Part shown: positions 36,685 through 49,089 of the stretch, in pieces
Numbering within the stretch: position 1 is the first letter of the stretch
Layout of the letters: each line of letters opens with the position of its first letter
NCBI GenBank assembly: GCA_948567375.1
Contig: OX419756.1
Location: 40,748,333 to 40,812,332 of the forward strand
Direction of reading: 5' to 3'
DNA: 64,000 bases
From: Lunularia cruciata
Taxonomy: Eukaryota > Streptophyta > Marchantiopsida > Lunulariales > Lunulariaceae
The notes under the pieces: model-generated
Databases searched by the model: none
Told to the model about the DNA's origin: nothing
Seen by the model: only the letters and a program-made list of their open reading frames with translations
Program-made: the position numbers and the translations under genes

Positions 36685-37503
36685 TACTTTCACAACATTT
36701 GTAGTGCCAAAGCTAGTTTGCTTGAATGTTGGAGTGGCAGTGTTGGTAGTCTTGTTATTTTGGTAGTTGCTCATGGACTACTTTATAGTAGCCTGATTTC
36801 ATGTTATAGCTATTGATGACATGATAGGACCCATTATCACTTGTACTATTTGCACCTTTAGATGGACCATCAACAACATTGTTAGAGCTAGAGACCTACG
36901 TCAAGCAAAGGGGTATACTTTCAAAGTGTAGCTCTTAAGAGCTCATTTCTTTGATATTGAGTCTTTGAGTTTCTATTTATGGTGGATAGAGATCGGTGAG
37001 CATCACCTCAAGTCTCTTGGCTAGAGTGTGTGTGGCTTGATGGTAATCAATGTCCAATTTTTTGTAGATTGTTGAGTTGATGATCAAGTTCAGATCCAAT
37101 TTGAGTGTGGAAGAGTGTGCACTGACAACATCAAAGAAGTGAGCTCTTTAGAGTTGCATTTTGAAAGTATATTTCCTTGCTTGACCTTTATCTCTAGCTC
37201 TAATGACATCATTAATGATCCATTGATAGTGCAAATGGTGCAAGTGATATTGAGTCTCACCATGTGATCCATAGCCCTAACATGAATCTGACCAAAATCA
37301 AGTAGTCCATGAGCAAATACCAAAATAACTATGATTGCTAATACTACCACTATAGCATCCAAGCAAACTAGCTTTGGTGCTACAAATATCATGACAACTA
37401 TTGCACATATATACATTGTTACACAACATACATGATTGTCTATATCATACATTACAAAGACTCAACTCACACATAAGTTATACATGAGGTCTTTAGTGCC
37501 ACA
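36685..37503. repeat. Two family-C LTR fragments in inverted orientation
   Basis: A plus-strand fragment (about 36685-37080) and a minus-strand fragment (about 37100-37503) share the phrase ccaaagctagtttgcttg and several hundred further alignable bases in opposite directions. The minus copy begins tgtggcac at 37503 and follows the integrase-PHD relic, so it is that element's 3' LTR. Many substitutions separate the arms, so the arrangement is old. Confidence 0.75.
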
Positions 37504-37689
37504 GTCACCCACACTAGTTGGCAATTAGGTCCCTCTAACTCTAGATAATCATCTTCTCCAATTATGTGATATGATTTATGGTGGGCCAAGATTAAAAGGT
37601 CGAGTGCTATCAAGCCTTATCATTCATCACCTATTTGCAATCTATATCACATAAAGGGTGAACTAGTTATAATTCAAGTATATTTAGGA

Positions 37690-38990
37690 CATAATAACTA
37701 TCCTTGAGAAACCAACATGAGAAGAGTGGTCAAACATGCCATATGCCATCCTCTCAAATAATTGTTGCACACCAACATCATACCAATTCCACCAAAAGAG
37801 CCACATAACATATAACACAAGCATGCAAGTACAATTACCAAGTTTGGATCCATAGTGCAATCAATGTTTGGTGCACAGTTACATCACAATGTCATGGTGC
37901 GCAATTGTGCACATGATCCTTCCAAGATAAGGACTTTAGAAGACAAAATCTCATGCACTCTCAAGATAGTGCGGCCTTTGTAACATCAAGTGTCATTGGT
38001 ACATTATGTTGTAGATATATATAGTTACCTTGATGAAATCAATGGATTGAGGATCTATAACCTCCTCTTCAAATAGTAGCACAGTGTAAGGTATCTCTAT
38101 GCTAAGTAATTTTTGAGTTCTCAATGGCCATTAGCATCACTCTCTAAAAGATCTCTACTCATTGAGAACATATGCTCATCCATACATCTAGATTATCCAA
38201 GTCCAAAACTACAATAGCATTGTAACAAATGGCTATAGGTAATTTGGATCTTGTACATAGAGTAGAAAATAAGGAGAAAAGGATGCTAAGGAGACTTATC
38301 AGTTGAATCAATAGCCGATGGCCAACCAAGGTATCTAGAGATCTCAATCTCCCAAGTGGCCTCTCTGCAAACCATACTTATGCAATCCTCTCTTCATAGT
38401 TTGAACCACTTTCTATGCTAAACCATTTGCCTCAAGGTGGTATTGGGATGTAGTACAATAATCATTAAAGGCTTTTTTCACAAAAAATCCTAAAACTCCC
38501 ACAAGAACTTTATACCTTGATCAATCAAAACCTCAACCAATTTACCAAAGTGACTAAAAAGTCAATCCAAGAATTAATAAGTTGATCCTCCATTGGTCTT
38601 GTCAAGAAGTTCTACCAACTCAATCCACTTGGAGAAGTGATCCATCATAACCAAAACATACAAATGATGTCTAACAATTAAGAATAAAGGTCCAACAAAT
38701 TCCAAACTCCAATAGTAACCCAATCCCATGAGAAGTAATGGGTGTAATTATAGCATGTGAGCATTACATGATGCTCTAACTTGGTCATAAACCACACTTT
38801 TGGCAACAAGTTGCTATACATTGATATGCATACCGTGCAACCAATTAGGACTCTAGACTAAGCTATATGTGTGCTTTACTCCAAAATGTCATAGCTCCTC
38901 ATGAGCATTACGTACCAACTATGGTATCTAAGATAGAAGTGGTACTACTTGCACTCTACCATCCTCCTATCCTATATAGGAAGAAGGGGT
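37690..38990 (-). pseudogene. Gypsy family C integrase plus PHD-finger relic
   Basis: On the minus strand, 38990 to 38400 holds broken integrase core text. 38347-38159 encodes a conserved integrase C-terminal region, with a segment close to A-I-V-V-L-D-L-D-N-L-D-V-W-M. Further on, 37850 to 37690 reads M-L-C-G-S, then MMLVCNNYLRGWHMACLT, then V-S-Q-G-stop-L-L-C-P-K-Y. This matches the C4HC3 spacing of a PHD finger, with several Cys codons changed to Tyr. PHD fingers read histone tails; here one replaces the chromodomain usual in chromoviruses. There are many stops. Confidence 0.7.
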
Positions 38991-39239
38991 CTGCACTCCA
39001 ATCTAAACTTCATGATGTTATGTTTGGCTTGTTATTAGTGACTTGATTGATTATTGAATACTATGACAATGAAGAGTAGATTTGAATGATGAATAGCAAG
39101 GTGTGGAAAAATCCCTTATCAAGATATATTTCGTCATTACTATGGCCAAAGTGACTAGATACCTGGAGTGGTCAATATTCAAGAAGTCCCACAAGTCAAG
39201 ATTCAAGAGTAAACCAAATGATATGATGATGAACTTTCC

Positions 39240-39300
39240 TTTTTTTAATATATATGTGTGTGTAGCAAGTAACAAAGTGGTGTGTGTGTAGCAAGTAATA
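39240..39300 (+). repeat. Short tandem duplication, unit of about 25 bp
   Basis: The phrase tgtgtgtagcaagtaa(c/t)aaagtg occurs twice back to back (near 39253 and 39281). It lies in what is probably the 5' LTR of the copia element whose primer site is at 39422. Confidence 0.8.
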
Positions 39301-39421
39301 AAGTGTGGGGCGAGCTTGTTTCAACACCAGAGAGGTAGCATTATTGTCCTTACATTATCTGCTTGATGGGGTTTATGATGTGGTACTCCAAGATGTCCTC
39401 AAGGTTGCATTTTCTAACAAT

Positions 39422-39436
39422 TTGTATTAGAGCTTA
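39422..39436 (+). other. Copia primer-binding site (initiator tRNA-Met type)
   Basis: ttgtattagagctta directly follows an LTR-like end (tttctaaca, 39411-39419). It resembles the plant copia primer site tggtatcagagctta. It fixes the end of the copia 5' LTR; the LTR start could not be located in 39000-39250. Confidence 0.7.
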
Positions 39437-39498
39437 GTTGGTCTTGAGATTTGATGGTCCAGTGAAGTGGATCCAGCAGCACGTCCCCCAAAAAATTA

Positions 39499-40212
39499 AT
39501 GGCAAGGGTGGTATCCATATCAAATGCTAAATTTGAAGTGGAGAAGTTTGATGGAAAAAACAATTTTGGACTTTGGCAACTTAAGATGAAGGACCTTCTT
39601 GTCCAACAAGGAATCCATAGAGTAGTAAGAAAAAAGTACAAGGACAAAAGTAATGAGGATAGAGAAGATGAAGATGAAGATCTTAGAGTTATTAGCACTA
39701 TTTTGTTGAACTTTGTTGATGAGGTGATATATAATGTTATAAATGAGGAATCTACACAAAAAATATGGGCCAAAGTGGAGAATCTTTATATGATCAAGTC
39801 ATCAATGAATAGATTTTATCTTAAAAAAAGGTTGTGTAGGTTGTGGATGAAGGAAGGCCAAAGTATTATGGAGCATCTCAATGCTTTAAAAATAATTTTT
39901 GTGAGTTGATGAGCATAGAGGTTAAGTTAGAAGAGGAGGTTCAGGCATTGTTGTTATTCACTTCACTTTCTCAATCATATGAGCATCTAATCACAACCCA
40001 TCTATATGGGAAGGATGATATAAACTTTTAGGATATCACTTCAGCATTATTGTCTAATGAAATGCAAATAAGATCAAACCAAGAAAAGAAAAATGTAGAA
40101 GGCTCTATTTATCAAAGGAAGGATGAGAGAGAGAGAGATTAGATCAAGATTAAATGAAGATCCAAGTCTAGAACTAGAGGTTTCAAAGGCAAGTGCTTGA
40201 TTTGTGGGAAGG
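39499..40212 (+). pseudogene. Ty1/copia gag, N-terminal part (split element)
   Basis: The ATG at 39499 opens a gag of the UBN2 type. Features are F-D-G-K-N-N-F-G-L-W-Q-L-K-M-K near residue 18, an acidic insert (DREDEDEDLR), LYMIKSSMNRFYLKKRLC, and after a frameshift near 39900 a LLLFTSLSQSYEHLITT segment. The frame stops at 40212 inside the zinc knuckle (CLICGK), where element B is inserted. It resumes at 46855. It is inactive because of several stops and the insertion. Confidence 0.88.
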
Positions 40213-40970
40213 TTAATACTCCAAGGATATGAGACCTGAGAAGGAACACACCATGAGAAACACACAATTTCACATTGAAACCTTCGATGCACTAGAGGAG
40301 CACCTTCTCTTTTATTATATAGATAAAGAGGATCTCCTCGAAGGAAGCTCCACCATACGATTAGGCACAATGATAGTTGACATGTCAGCAAGCTCCTTTG
40401 ATTACTTACTTGGATGGGTCACATGTTGGTTCTGGTCCAATCTGGTTGGTCAAATAAGCTTTGACCAAAGGGAATATTTTATAGAATCTTCTTGTAGGAA
40501 TCTTAGAATCACGTGGGTGAAGGACCCTTGGAAAGCTCTCAACAAGACAAAGCAAGGGAGAGGGAAGACTAACCTTCCTTATTTTGTGGGGGGGGGGAGG
40601 AATCTACATATTTTTGAGGCCTAATTCATTTGTTTAGGACTCCAAAATTGCCTTCAAAGATTTTAGGCATATTTTGGTTCCTACTCTATTAGTAGAATTC
40701 CCTTTTTGGTGATACCTTTTTCTGATCTATTTAGTCCATCATGTGTAACATCCTTTTAGATGTTACCAAATCAATTCTCACCTTTAAATCATATGTCTAG
40801 CTATTGGTTCTAAGGTTTTCAAGTCTATTTTGATTTTTGCCTTATTTGTAGGAGTAATTTTTTGGTGATACTTCTATCTGATCTATTCTGACCATCATGT
40901 ATAATATCACTCCAGATGTTACCAAACCAAATTTTACATCTAGATCATATGGCTATCTCTTGGTATTACA
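40213..40970 (-). repeat. 3' LTR of gypsy element B
   Basis: It ends ...tggtattaca at 40970 and begins ttaatactcc at 40213, where the terminal TG has become TT. It contains the TATA region (ttttattatataga, about 40311), a G-run at 40588-40598, and two U3 blocks carrying the ttggtgatac motif. Confidence 0.9.
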
Positions 40971-41099
40971 AACCTCCTTCCTTTTAAGATGCAACGTCCT
41001 TGTTGTGCAATTGTTGCTCAAATACTTGCACCAACATTGGTGCATGTGTCAAATTGGTAGTAGGCTCCCAGCTTGCTTCATAGAGGGGTAACTTTTCCA

Positions 41100-44029
41100 C
41101 TATACTAGATAGTCCACCCGTGGATGGCGAGTACCACGCATGCATTTTTTGAGAATATGCTCCACTTTATATTCCTCCGTGCAATCAATGAGTGTTGTAC
41201 AAGGTTTAATGTCTTGTATGGAATGACAAGGGCCCAATTGGGAAGTATATCTGTGTAGTAGGAAAATATGGAACATTGGATGGATCTTCATGTGTGGTGG
41301 TAGCTCAAGGTGATAGGTCACAACGCCGACTCAAGGAAGAGTAGAAAAAGGCCCAATAAAATGGGGTTTGAGCTTAGGAGGGCCAATGAGTGTGAGGTTG
41401 GTTGTAAACAGCCACACTTGATCCCCAACATTGAACTCCACGTGCATATAGTGTGCATTAGCATAATGCTCTTATCAATTTTGTGCAATCTGCAATCTTT
41501 GTTTGGTGCGCTCCACACCTTGTTGGATTCGAGAAACAAATGTGTTGACTATGTCAACCTTGGTAGCCACCGGATGGATCTTCATCAAGCTAGAAGGTGT
41601 GAAGGGATGCTCACCATACATGAGGAAGAATAGAGTGACATAGGTGGATGCATTCACCAAATTATTATAAGCAAATTCCACCAATGGGAGTAGGGTGTCC
41701 CACCTCTCTTGCTCCTCTAAGGTGAGTTTGTGTAGCATGTCTTCAATAGTGCAATTAGCCAGCTCTGTTTTTCCATCTATTTGGGTGGTAAGCTATGGAC
41801 ATGGCCAACTTGGTGTTGAAGAAACCAAAGAATGTTTGCCAAAACAAATTGGTATATTAAGTGCCTCTATTGGTGATGAGTACTCGAGATAAGCTATGTT
41901 GAGAGAAGACTACATCTTAGTATAATTGAGCTAGTTGTGGAATGATAACATCCTTGGTGGTAAGATGAACATGAATCATTTTGCTTAGCCGGTCCACAAA
42001 GACCACAATGGAGTCAAACCTTGAGGTGGTCTTGGGTAATTCATACACAAGATCCATACTCATATGTTCCAACATTGTGTACGAGTGGGGAGAAGTTGAA
42101 AGAGCCTTGCAGGAGCTTGATTAGAAGCTTTGTTCCATTGATAGAGTAGGCAGTTCCACACGTAGTCCATCATATCATTGCTCATCTTGGGTCAATAGTA
42201 ATGGTGTTGGATTGCAGCCAAGGTCTTGTCCATTCCGACATGACCTATAATGGCCAAATCATGACATTCTATTAGAATGGTGGTGCATAATTTTGGGACA
42301 CTTGGGATCAATAATGTGCCATCACAAAAGGTGAGTCCTTGGGTGTTGGTGAGGCCTTTGGATGCTTACGCTCCTACAATCTATGGATTAGTTTTTGTAG
42401 TAGCCAGAATCTTTGGCCAAAATTTAGGGTCAATCTTAACCTCTACCACCAGATTGTAATACATTTGCACGCCAGTGAATACATTTGCACGTTGCTTTTT
42501 ACCTTCCACGTAGGTGATTGTCATATTGAAGCATTGTTGCTACTCTACCCATCAAATTTGGTAATAAGATAGATCTTTCTGCATCTTGAGGTAGACTAGA
42601 GGTTTGTGGTCTGTCTATACTACAAATGCCTTTTTGCCCAGATAGTGCTCCCAATGCTTGGTTGCAAGGACAATGACCAACTCTTCTCATTTTGTGGTGT
42701 GATAGTTGCACTTAGCCAGTAACAAATTTTGAGAGAAATATGAAATTGGATGCCATCTGTCATGCCAAACTTGTTGTAGGACTGCTCTCATTACTATGCT
42801 TGATGCATCTATAGCCAACTTGATTGGATGTGTTGGGTCATACCACTTCAAGATTTGTGCATGTAACAAGGCAGCTTTCAACTCTTGAAAGGCCAACTCT
42901 TGTGCGGTTCCTCAAGTCCACTTCTTCCCCTTGCCAAGTAGTGTTGTTAAAGGCTGTGCAACCTTGGAGAAATCCTTGACAAATCAATGATAGAATCCTA
43001 TCAACCCCAAGAAGCTCTTGAGATGAGTCTGATCTTCTTGGGCACAGTATTTTTGAATGACCTCTATTTTATCTATCAATACTTGAACACCCTTTGCACT
43101 TACTCTGTGCCCTAAGTAGTCTATTTCAGACTTGCCAAACTTGCACTTTGAGAGTTTTGCATACAATTAAATTTTGTCTTAGAATCTGGAGGCCTTCTCG
43201 TAGATGTTGTTTGTGTTCTGTCATTGTGCTATTGTATACTAAGATATCATCAAGGAATACAATAATAGACTTATCCAAACATGGAAAAAATATGTCATTC
43301 ATTAGACTCATGAAAGTGGATGGTGCATTGGTGAGGCCAAAAGGCATCGTGAGATACTCAAAGTGGCCATACCTGGTTCAAAAGGCAATTTTTTACACAT
43401 CCTCCTCTGCAATTCAAATTTGATTGTAACCGCTCCGCAAGTCCAATTTGGTGAAGTGTCTTGCTCCATTGAGTTGATCAAACATCCATGTGAAGTAAGG
43501 GGTATTTGTTCTTCACTATTTTCTGATTGAGACCCTGATAGTCAATGCACATGCACATTGTACCATCCTTCTTCTTCACAAATAAGATAGGAGCCCCATA
43601 TGGTGATACGTTGGGTTGGATGAATCCTTTCTGCAACAAATCCTCAATTTGATTCTTACAGTCCTCCAAATCATGAGGTGATAGGTGATATGGGGCCTTA
43701 CAAGGAGATGTCTTCCTCGGGAGTGTCTCAATTTTATGATCTACCCTCCTTTTTGGTGGTAATCTTGCAACTAGATCATCGGGAAAGACATCTTGAAACT
43801 CATTTACAACATCCTTCAATTTCTCTAGAATTTGTCCATTGAGTTGTGCATTTTGGACTTCTCTTATTAGACCTATGAAACATCTATTGGTCTTATAGAT
43901 AGTTGTTGTCACTATGACATAGAGAGACAATTCTTGCTTGTTTGATTTTTCTTTAACCCCATTGATCCACCATTTGTGGGTACTCACTATTTTCTTCCTC
44001 CAATCTACCATAGGGTTGTAATGCTCCAT
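41100..44029 (-). pseudogene. Gypsy pol relic of element B, with chromodomain
   Basis: Readable parts from high to low coordinates: reverse transcriptase (43478-44029: [24 protein letters not shown]; 43126-43347: PFGLTNAPSTFM, catalytic FLDDILVYN); the thumb with YLGHRVSAKG (42984-43166); RNase H with A-I-D-A-S-S (42687-42896); integrase (about 41880-42250) and its C-terminal part (41475-41738: LPLVEFAYNN, LMYGEHPF); and a chromodomain relic (about 41050-41321: EYKVEHILKK, then a shifted WKSYP). Frameshifts and stops lie between all parts. The text differs from family A, so B is another chromovirus lineage. Confidence 0.9.
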
Positions 44030-44459
44030 CCATAGCTAGCCTAAGATTGCATCATAACAAGCTAATTATATTACTTGCCACTCAATTACTTCTAGATATT
44101 CTCCTCCATAGAGTGTTACCTATCTAGGTAATGATTCAATCCTCTCTATTTGCTTGTTAGATAGCTCTACTTCTTTGCTCTCATCTCTCTCTAGATCCAT
44201 TCCTAATCTTATTGCAATAGAGTGAGAAAAAGAAATTCTCAAAATGAGACAAGAAATTCTCTATTGCTTTTGGATCTATTAATACTCTCACTTGATTGCA
44301 TTCTAGGACTCCATTCATGATAATCAATTATGAGGTTGCCTTTCAGGACCTTTGCACTCTCATCTTCTTCCTTCCCTTGCTTTTCTGCTTCCTTGTTGAG
44401 CTAGTAAGGCTGCAAGGTACATTTACTAGCAATCTTTGTTTTCCAAAGTGATTTCCACC

Positions 44460-45780
44460 TCCTCCTCTTTAGTGCATCTCTCCATGTTGTTCAAATATTA
44501 CATGTATGAAGGCCGATGGTCTTTGGAGAGATGAGCACAATAGCTATTAAATATGTACCCAATATTGCCATAATTATAACAACGGCATTGTTCTCCTTGA
44601 GTTCCTTCTCCTCATGAGACTCCATCTCTCCGATCTTCTACCCTTCCCCACTCTCCTTGAAGCGGTCATGCTCCTTGGTCTCAAAACTGAAGGTTGCCCG
44701 GTTCCATCAGTACTGGTCCACCCATGTGTGGCATTTCTACCCGATAATGTTGAAGTGGAACTACTCCTTCACCTCTATCCAATGCCCTTGCTATTCTTTG
44801 TGCACAAGCAATGGCTTCAAATATCGTGCGAGGATTTTGAACCATGACTTCTTGGCAAATCCACTCCTTCAAACCTCCTTTGAAATTGTCAAGAGTCTCT
44901 ATTAGACGCACGTTGGTTATTGTGACTTGTAGATCTAAAAATGCATCCACATACTCTTGTATGTTGTTCTCTATTTCAATCCCCATAGTCGGATCCAGGC
45001 CATCTGCACAAAATCCACCGACTGGAAATTCTTAAGCAATCCTTCTTGCATTGCTATCCATGTGACCTCTCTTCTCTTGGCCAACATGGATAATTTCCAA
45101 GCATCATACCATGTGAGAGCTTTATTGGTCAAGTATTTACATGCAAACACACATGCAACATGCTTAGTGATCTCTGTTGATAACAATCTGAAATATCAAT
45201 TCATTCGTGAGATCTAGTTCTCCACTACTTCCCTCGTACGCTGACCCTTGTAAGGCTTGATGTTGCATGTCTTCTTCATCCGGAGTAGCAATGTGGCTTC
45301 ATTGTTGACCGGGTTCGTAGGCATGGGAGCCTCTCCAAGTACTTTGATCATAGGTTATGGGTTTTGAGACGGCTCTTCTTCTTGCATTGCTTGATCATTC
45401 ATAAAGGTCCGCACTTGACCTTATAATGCCTCCATGGTTATCTTAATCTCTAAAAAAAAATTCAACATCCCTTGCATTCCTTGCACCAACTCCTACAACT
45501 ACGTATCCATAGTTCTTGCAACACTCAATTGCTATTGTGTACTTCAATAGAGAGTTAATATGATCACTCTGGAGGATGCACAAACTATTGGAACTACCAT
45601 TGGGACCTCCAAAGCTACCACTTGTTGATTATATTCCTCACCAAAATTCCTAACCACAAAATCTCTAAACATCACTTTTGGTCTCACTACATAACAAATT
45701 TCTACTTGAATGTTAAAAGGGAAAGGAATTGGAACATTAAATCCCATCACAACAAAATGTAGATTATCAAATCCCACTCT
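44460..45780 (-). pseudogene. Gypsy gag relic of element B
   Basis: The best open parts are 44681-44986 (a capsid C-terminal region, with I-Q-E-Y-V-D-A-F near its start and a WICQEVMVQNP segment) and 44971-45186 (ALTWYDAWKLSML), typical of plant gypsy gag. A zinc-knuckle region is expected near 44460-44600 but is not clean. Several stops and shifts are present. Confidence 0.78.
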
Positions 45781-46092
45781 TTATTGTACATAACTATAGC
45801 AAAACCAATGGGTTTGGCAAATTCATCACTATATCTATGAACTTTGCTCCAAAGTGAAAAACAAGATAAACTCTCACTTGCTCATGTTGAATGTACATAG
45901 TCTTGACGTGGAATGGATTCAAGAATGGAAAGCAAGGTGTTGGATATTTTCCACTTGGAGCATCCATTCCATCCTCCCTCTAGCACTCTTAATCTACCAG
46001 TTACACCAAGATGTCTCTCCTCAAAATTACTCAATCTCAATAGCCCATGTTCTTCCAAGAGGGGTGATCCGCTCTCTTGGATGAGAACACCT

Positions 46093-46104
46093 GCTTTGAT
46101 ACCA
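46093..46104 (-). other. Primer-binding site of element B
   Basis: On the minus strand tggtatcaaagc follows the 5' LTR end after one base. It is one change from the initiator tRNA-Met primer site. It proves the minus orientation of the element. Confidence 0.88.
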
Positions 46105-46105
46105 T

Positions 46106-46849
46106 TGTAATACTCCAAGGATATGAGACTTGAGAAGAAACACACCATGAGAAACACATGATTTCACATTGAAACCTCCGATGCCCCAAAGGAGCACCTT
46201 CACTTTATTATATAGACAAAGAGGATCTCCTCCAAGGAAGATCCACCCTAGGATTAGGCACACTGATAGGTGAAATGTCAGCAAGCTCCACCCTTGTATT
46301 ACTTACTTGGATAGGTGACATGTTTGTTCTGGTCCTATCTAGTTGGTCAAACAAGCTTTGACCAAAAGGAATCTTCTTGTAGGAATTTGAGAATCATTTG
46401 GATGCGGTACCATTGGTAAGCTCTCAATGAGACAAAACAGGGGGGAGGGAAGACCAATCTCTCTATTTTGGGGGGGGGGGGGGGGAATTTGCACAGTTTC
46501 AAGGCCTAATTCATCCGTTTAGGCCTCCCAAATTACCTTCAAAGATTTCAAGTATATTTTGGTTCTCACTCTATTAGTAGAAATCTCTTTTTGGTGATAC
46601 CTCTTTCTGATCTATTTAGTCCATCATGTGTAACATCCTTCTAGATGTTACCAAACTAATCCACACCTTTAAATCATATGTCTAGCTATTGGTTCTAAGG
46701 TTCTCAAGTCTATTTTGATTTTTGCCTTATTAGTAGAAGTACCTTTTTGGTGATACTTCTATATGGTCTATTTTGACCATTATGTATAACATCATTCTTG
46801 ATATTACCAAACCAGATTTCACATCTAGATCATATAGTTAGCTCTTACA
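46106..46849 (-). repeat. 5' LTR of gypsy element B
   Basis: It is 744 bp with ends TGTAATACTCC (46106) and CTTACA (46849). It holds a TATA region (tttattatatagac, about 46204), a long G-run at about 46470-46484 and two U3 blocks. It differs from the 3' LTR by many substitutions and small indels. Confidence 0.9.
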
Positions 46850-46854
46850 AAAGG

Positions 46855-49035
46855 TTGGACAATTCAAGGAGGATTATAACAACAAGAGGCTTGAGTCCAA
46901 CAACAATAAAGGTCAACATTTAGATCAAGCAAGTATTGTTGAGTCATCTGGTTTTGTGGATGATATTATTTGTGTAATCCAAGACAAGATCATTTTTGTT
47001 ATCAATTTGAGGAGTAATGGATATTGGACTCAAGTTGCTCTTACCATATGTGTCTAAACAATGAGTGGTTTCATGAGTACCCACACCCATTTGATGGAGG
47101 ATTTGTAATAATCCCCAAAACCATTGAATGGAGGATTTGTAATAATGGGGAACAACATGGCTTGTAAAGCTATTTGCATTGGTACAATATGCATTAGGAT
47201 GTTTGATGGTGTTGTGAGGACTCTTTTTGATGTGAGGCATGTTCTGGAGGTAAGGGAGAAATTGATATCAATAGGCACTTTTGACTCAAATGGTTGGAGG
47301 TGTGGAGCAAAAAGTAGAACATTCAAGGTATCAAAAGGAGGAGCATTGGTTGTAATGAAGAGCAAGAAGATAGAAAATCTTTATGAGCTTGTTGGAGGAG
47401 TGGTAAGTACTCTTTTTGAAAAATAAGATCCCAAAGATCTTAATCACTGATGGCACATATGTTTGGGTCATATGAGTGAAAGAGATGTAAGAAAATTGTC
47501 CAAGCAACAACTTTTGAAAGGCCTTAAAAATTGCAAGTTAAAAGTTCTATGAGCATTTTGTAATAGGAAAGCAATAGAGTGTAAGCTTTTCCACAAGAGT
47601 CCATTGCACAAAGGGAATTTTAGACTATGTGCATTATAATATTTGAAGCACTGCACCTATAACTTCAAAATATGGAGCATTATATTTTGTATCTTTGGTT
47701 GATGATTTCTCTAGGAGAGTATAAATCCACCATGAAGCAAAAATCAGAGGTTTCTTTTATCTTTAAACCAAGGAAAGTGATGATGGAGAAACAACCTGGA
47801 AGGAAAGTGAAGTGTTTGAGATGTGATAATGGTGGACAATACAAACTTAGAGAGTTTGATAGATATTGTAAGAGTGAATGGATAATTCATCAATTTACCA
47901 TACCGAATACCCCTCAACAAAATGGTGTGGTAGAGCGGAATTGTACACTCTTGGAGAAAGAGAGAAGTATGTTAAGCAATGCTAGATTGTAGAAGAGCTT
48001 TTGGGCAGAAGTTGTAAATATGGCTTGTCATTTGGTAAACATTTCTCCCTTTACCGCTATTGAGTGTAAGATACCTATGGAAAAATGGACATATCAACAT
48101 GTTGATTACTCTTCACTTAGAGTGTTTGGATGCATAGCTTATGTTCATATTAAGCAAGAAAAAAGCACAAAGTTAGATCCCAAATCTAGGAAATGTATAA
48201 TTTCTTGGATATGACAAGGATATAAAGGGATATACATTATGGGATTTAGAAAGGTGTTGCCTTTTTGTGTTGGAATGTAGTTTTTGATGAGACTAGAATG
48301 ATAGAGATGATTACTATAGTAGAAGTAAAGATAAATAAATTCAATTAGATTTTTTTAAGATACATATTTATCTTGGAAGTGAATATATCTTACTTCTTGT
48401 AGATTTACCAAGCAAACCATTAGAAGAGCAAAGTCCTAAAGTGTTTCATGAACGTAGGTATCCAAATAGGGATAAAAGGCCTCTAAAGAGATTTGATGAT
48501 TCATTTGTAGCTTATGCTCTTCTTACAGAGAATGGCAAACCTTCTTCCTATGAAGAGGTAATGCAAGATCAAGAGTATCAAAAATGGCATTGTGCCATGG
48601 AAGGAGAGATCAATTCTTTGGCCAAAAACCAAACTTGGAGACTTGAAAAATTGCCTATGGGAAGAAGGCAATTGGTTTCATATGGATATTTTGGATGAAG
48701 AAAGGAATTTTAATATCAGGTGGATATTGATACAAAGCAAGGCTTGTAGCAATGAGTTATAGCCAAAAAAAGGTATTGATTTCAATGGGATTTTTTCACC
48801 AATGGTAAAAATCTCTTCAATTCATGAATTTTTGGCAATAGTCAAGTTGCATAACTTGGAGTTAGAGCAACTAGATGTTACAGTTGTTTTTTTACATGGA
48901 GAATTGGAGGAGGAGATTTATGTGCATCAACTTGAAGGTTTTGTGGTACCAAGGAATGAGAACTTAGTTTGCAAGTTGCAAAAGTCTTCATATGGACTAC
49001 ATAAGCCAAAAAGTCTTTATATGATATTATGCTAA
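46855..49035 (+). pseudogene. Ty1/copia protease-integrase-RT relic (continuation)
   Basis: This continues the gag zinc knuckle interrupted at 40212. It then gives a protease relic (near 46990-47420, with TFDSNGW and SKGGALVVMK), a GAG-pre-integrase relic (near 47450: H-I-C-L-G-H-M-S-E-R-D), an integrase core (47672-48214: LRCDNGGQY, IPNTPQQNGVVERN, LRVFGCIAYVH), and an N-terminal reverse transcriptase part (48441-49035: NGKPSSYEE, LEQLDVTVVFLHGELEEEIY). The element ends abruptly near 49035 and no 3' LTR follows. Domain order protease-integrase-RT identifies copia. Many stops. Confidence 0.88.
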
Positions 49036-49089
49036 TATCATTGTACTACCTCTTGAGATCAATTGGAGGTAGATGGATTACAAAGAGAG

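Larger units (their letters stand above)
40213..46849 (-). mobile_element. Decayed full-length Ty3/gypsy element B, nested in copia
   Basis: It has a 5' LTR (46106-46849), primer site (46093-46104), gag and pol relics, a polypurine tract (about 40971-40986, minus strand) and a 3' LTR (40213-40970). The flanks gaagg (40208-40212) and aaagg (46850-46854) are a 4-of-5 target duplication. The copia gag reads across the junction once the element is taken out. The LTRs differ at many positions, so it is much older than A1, and its proteins are broken throughout. Confidence 0.92.
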
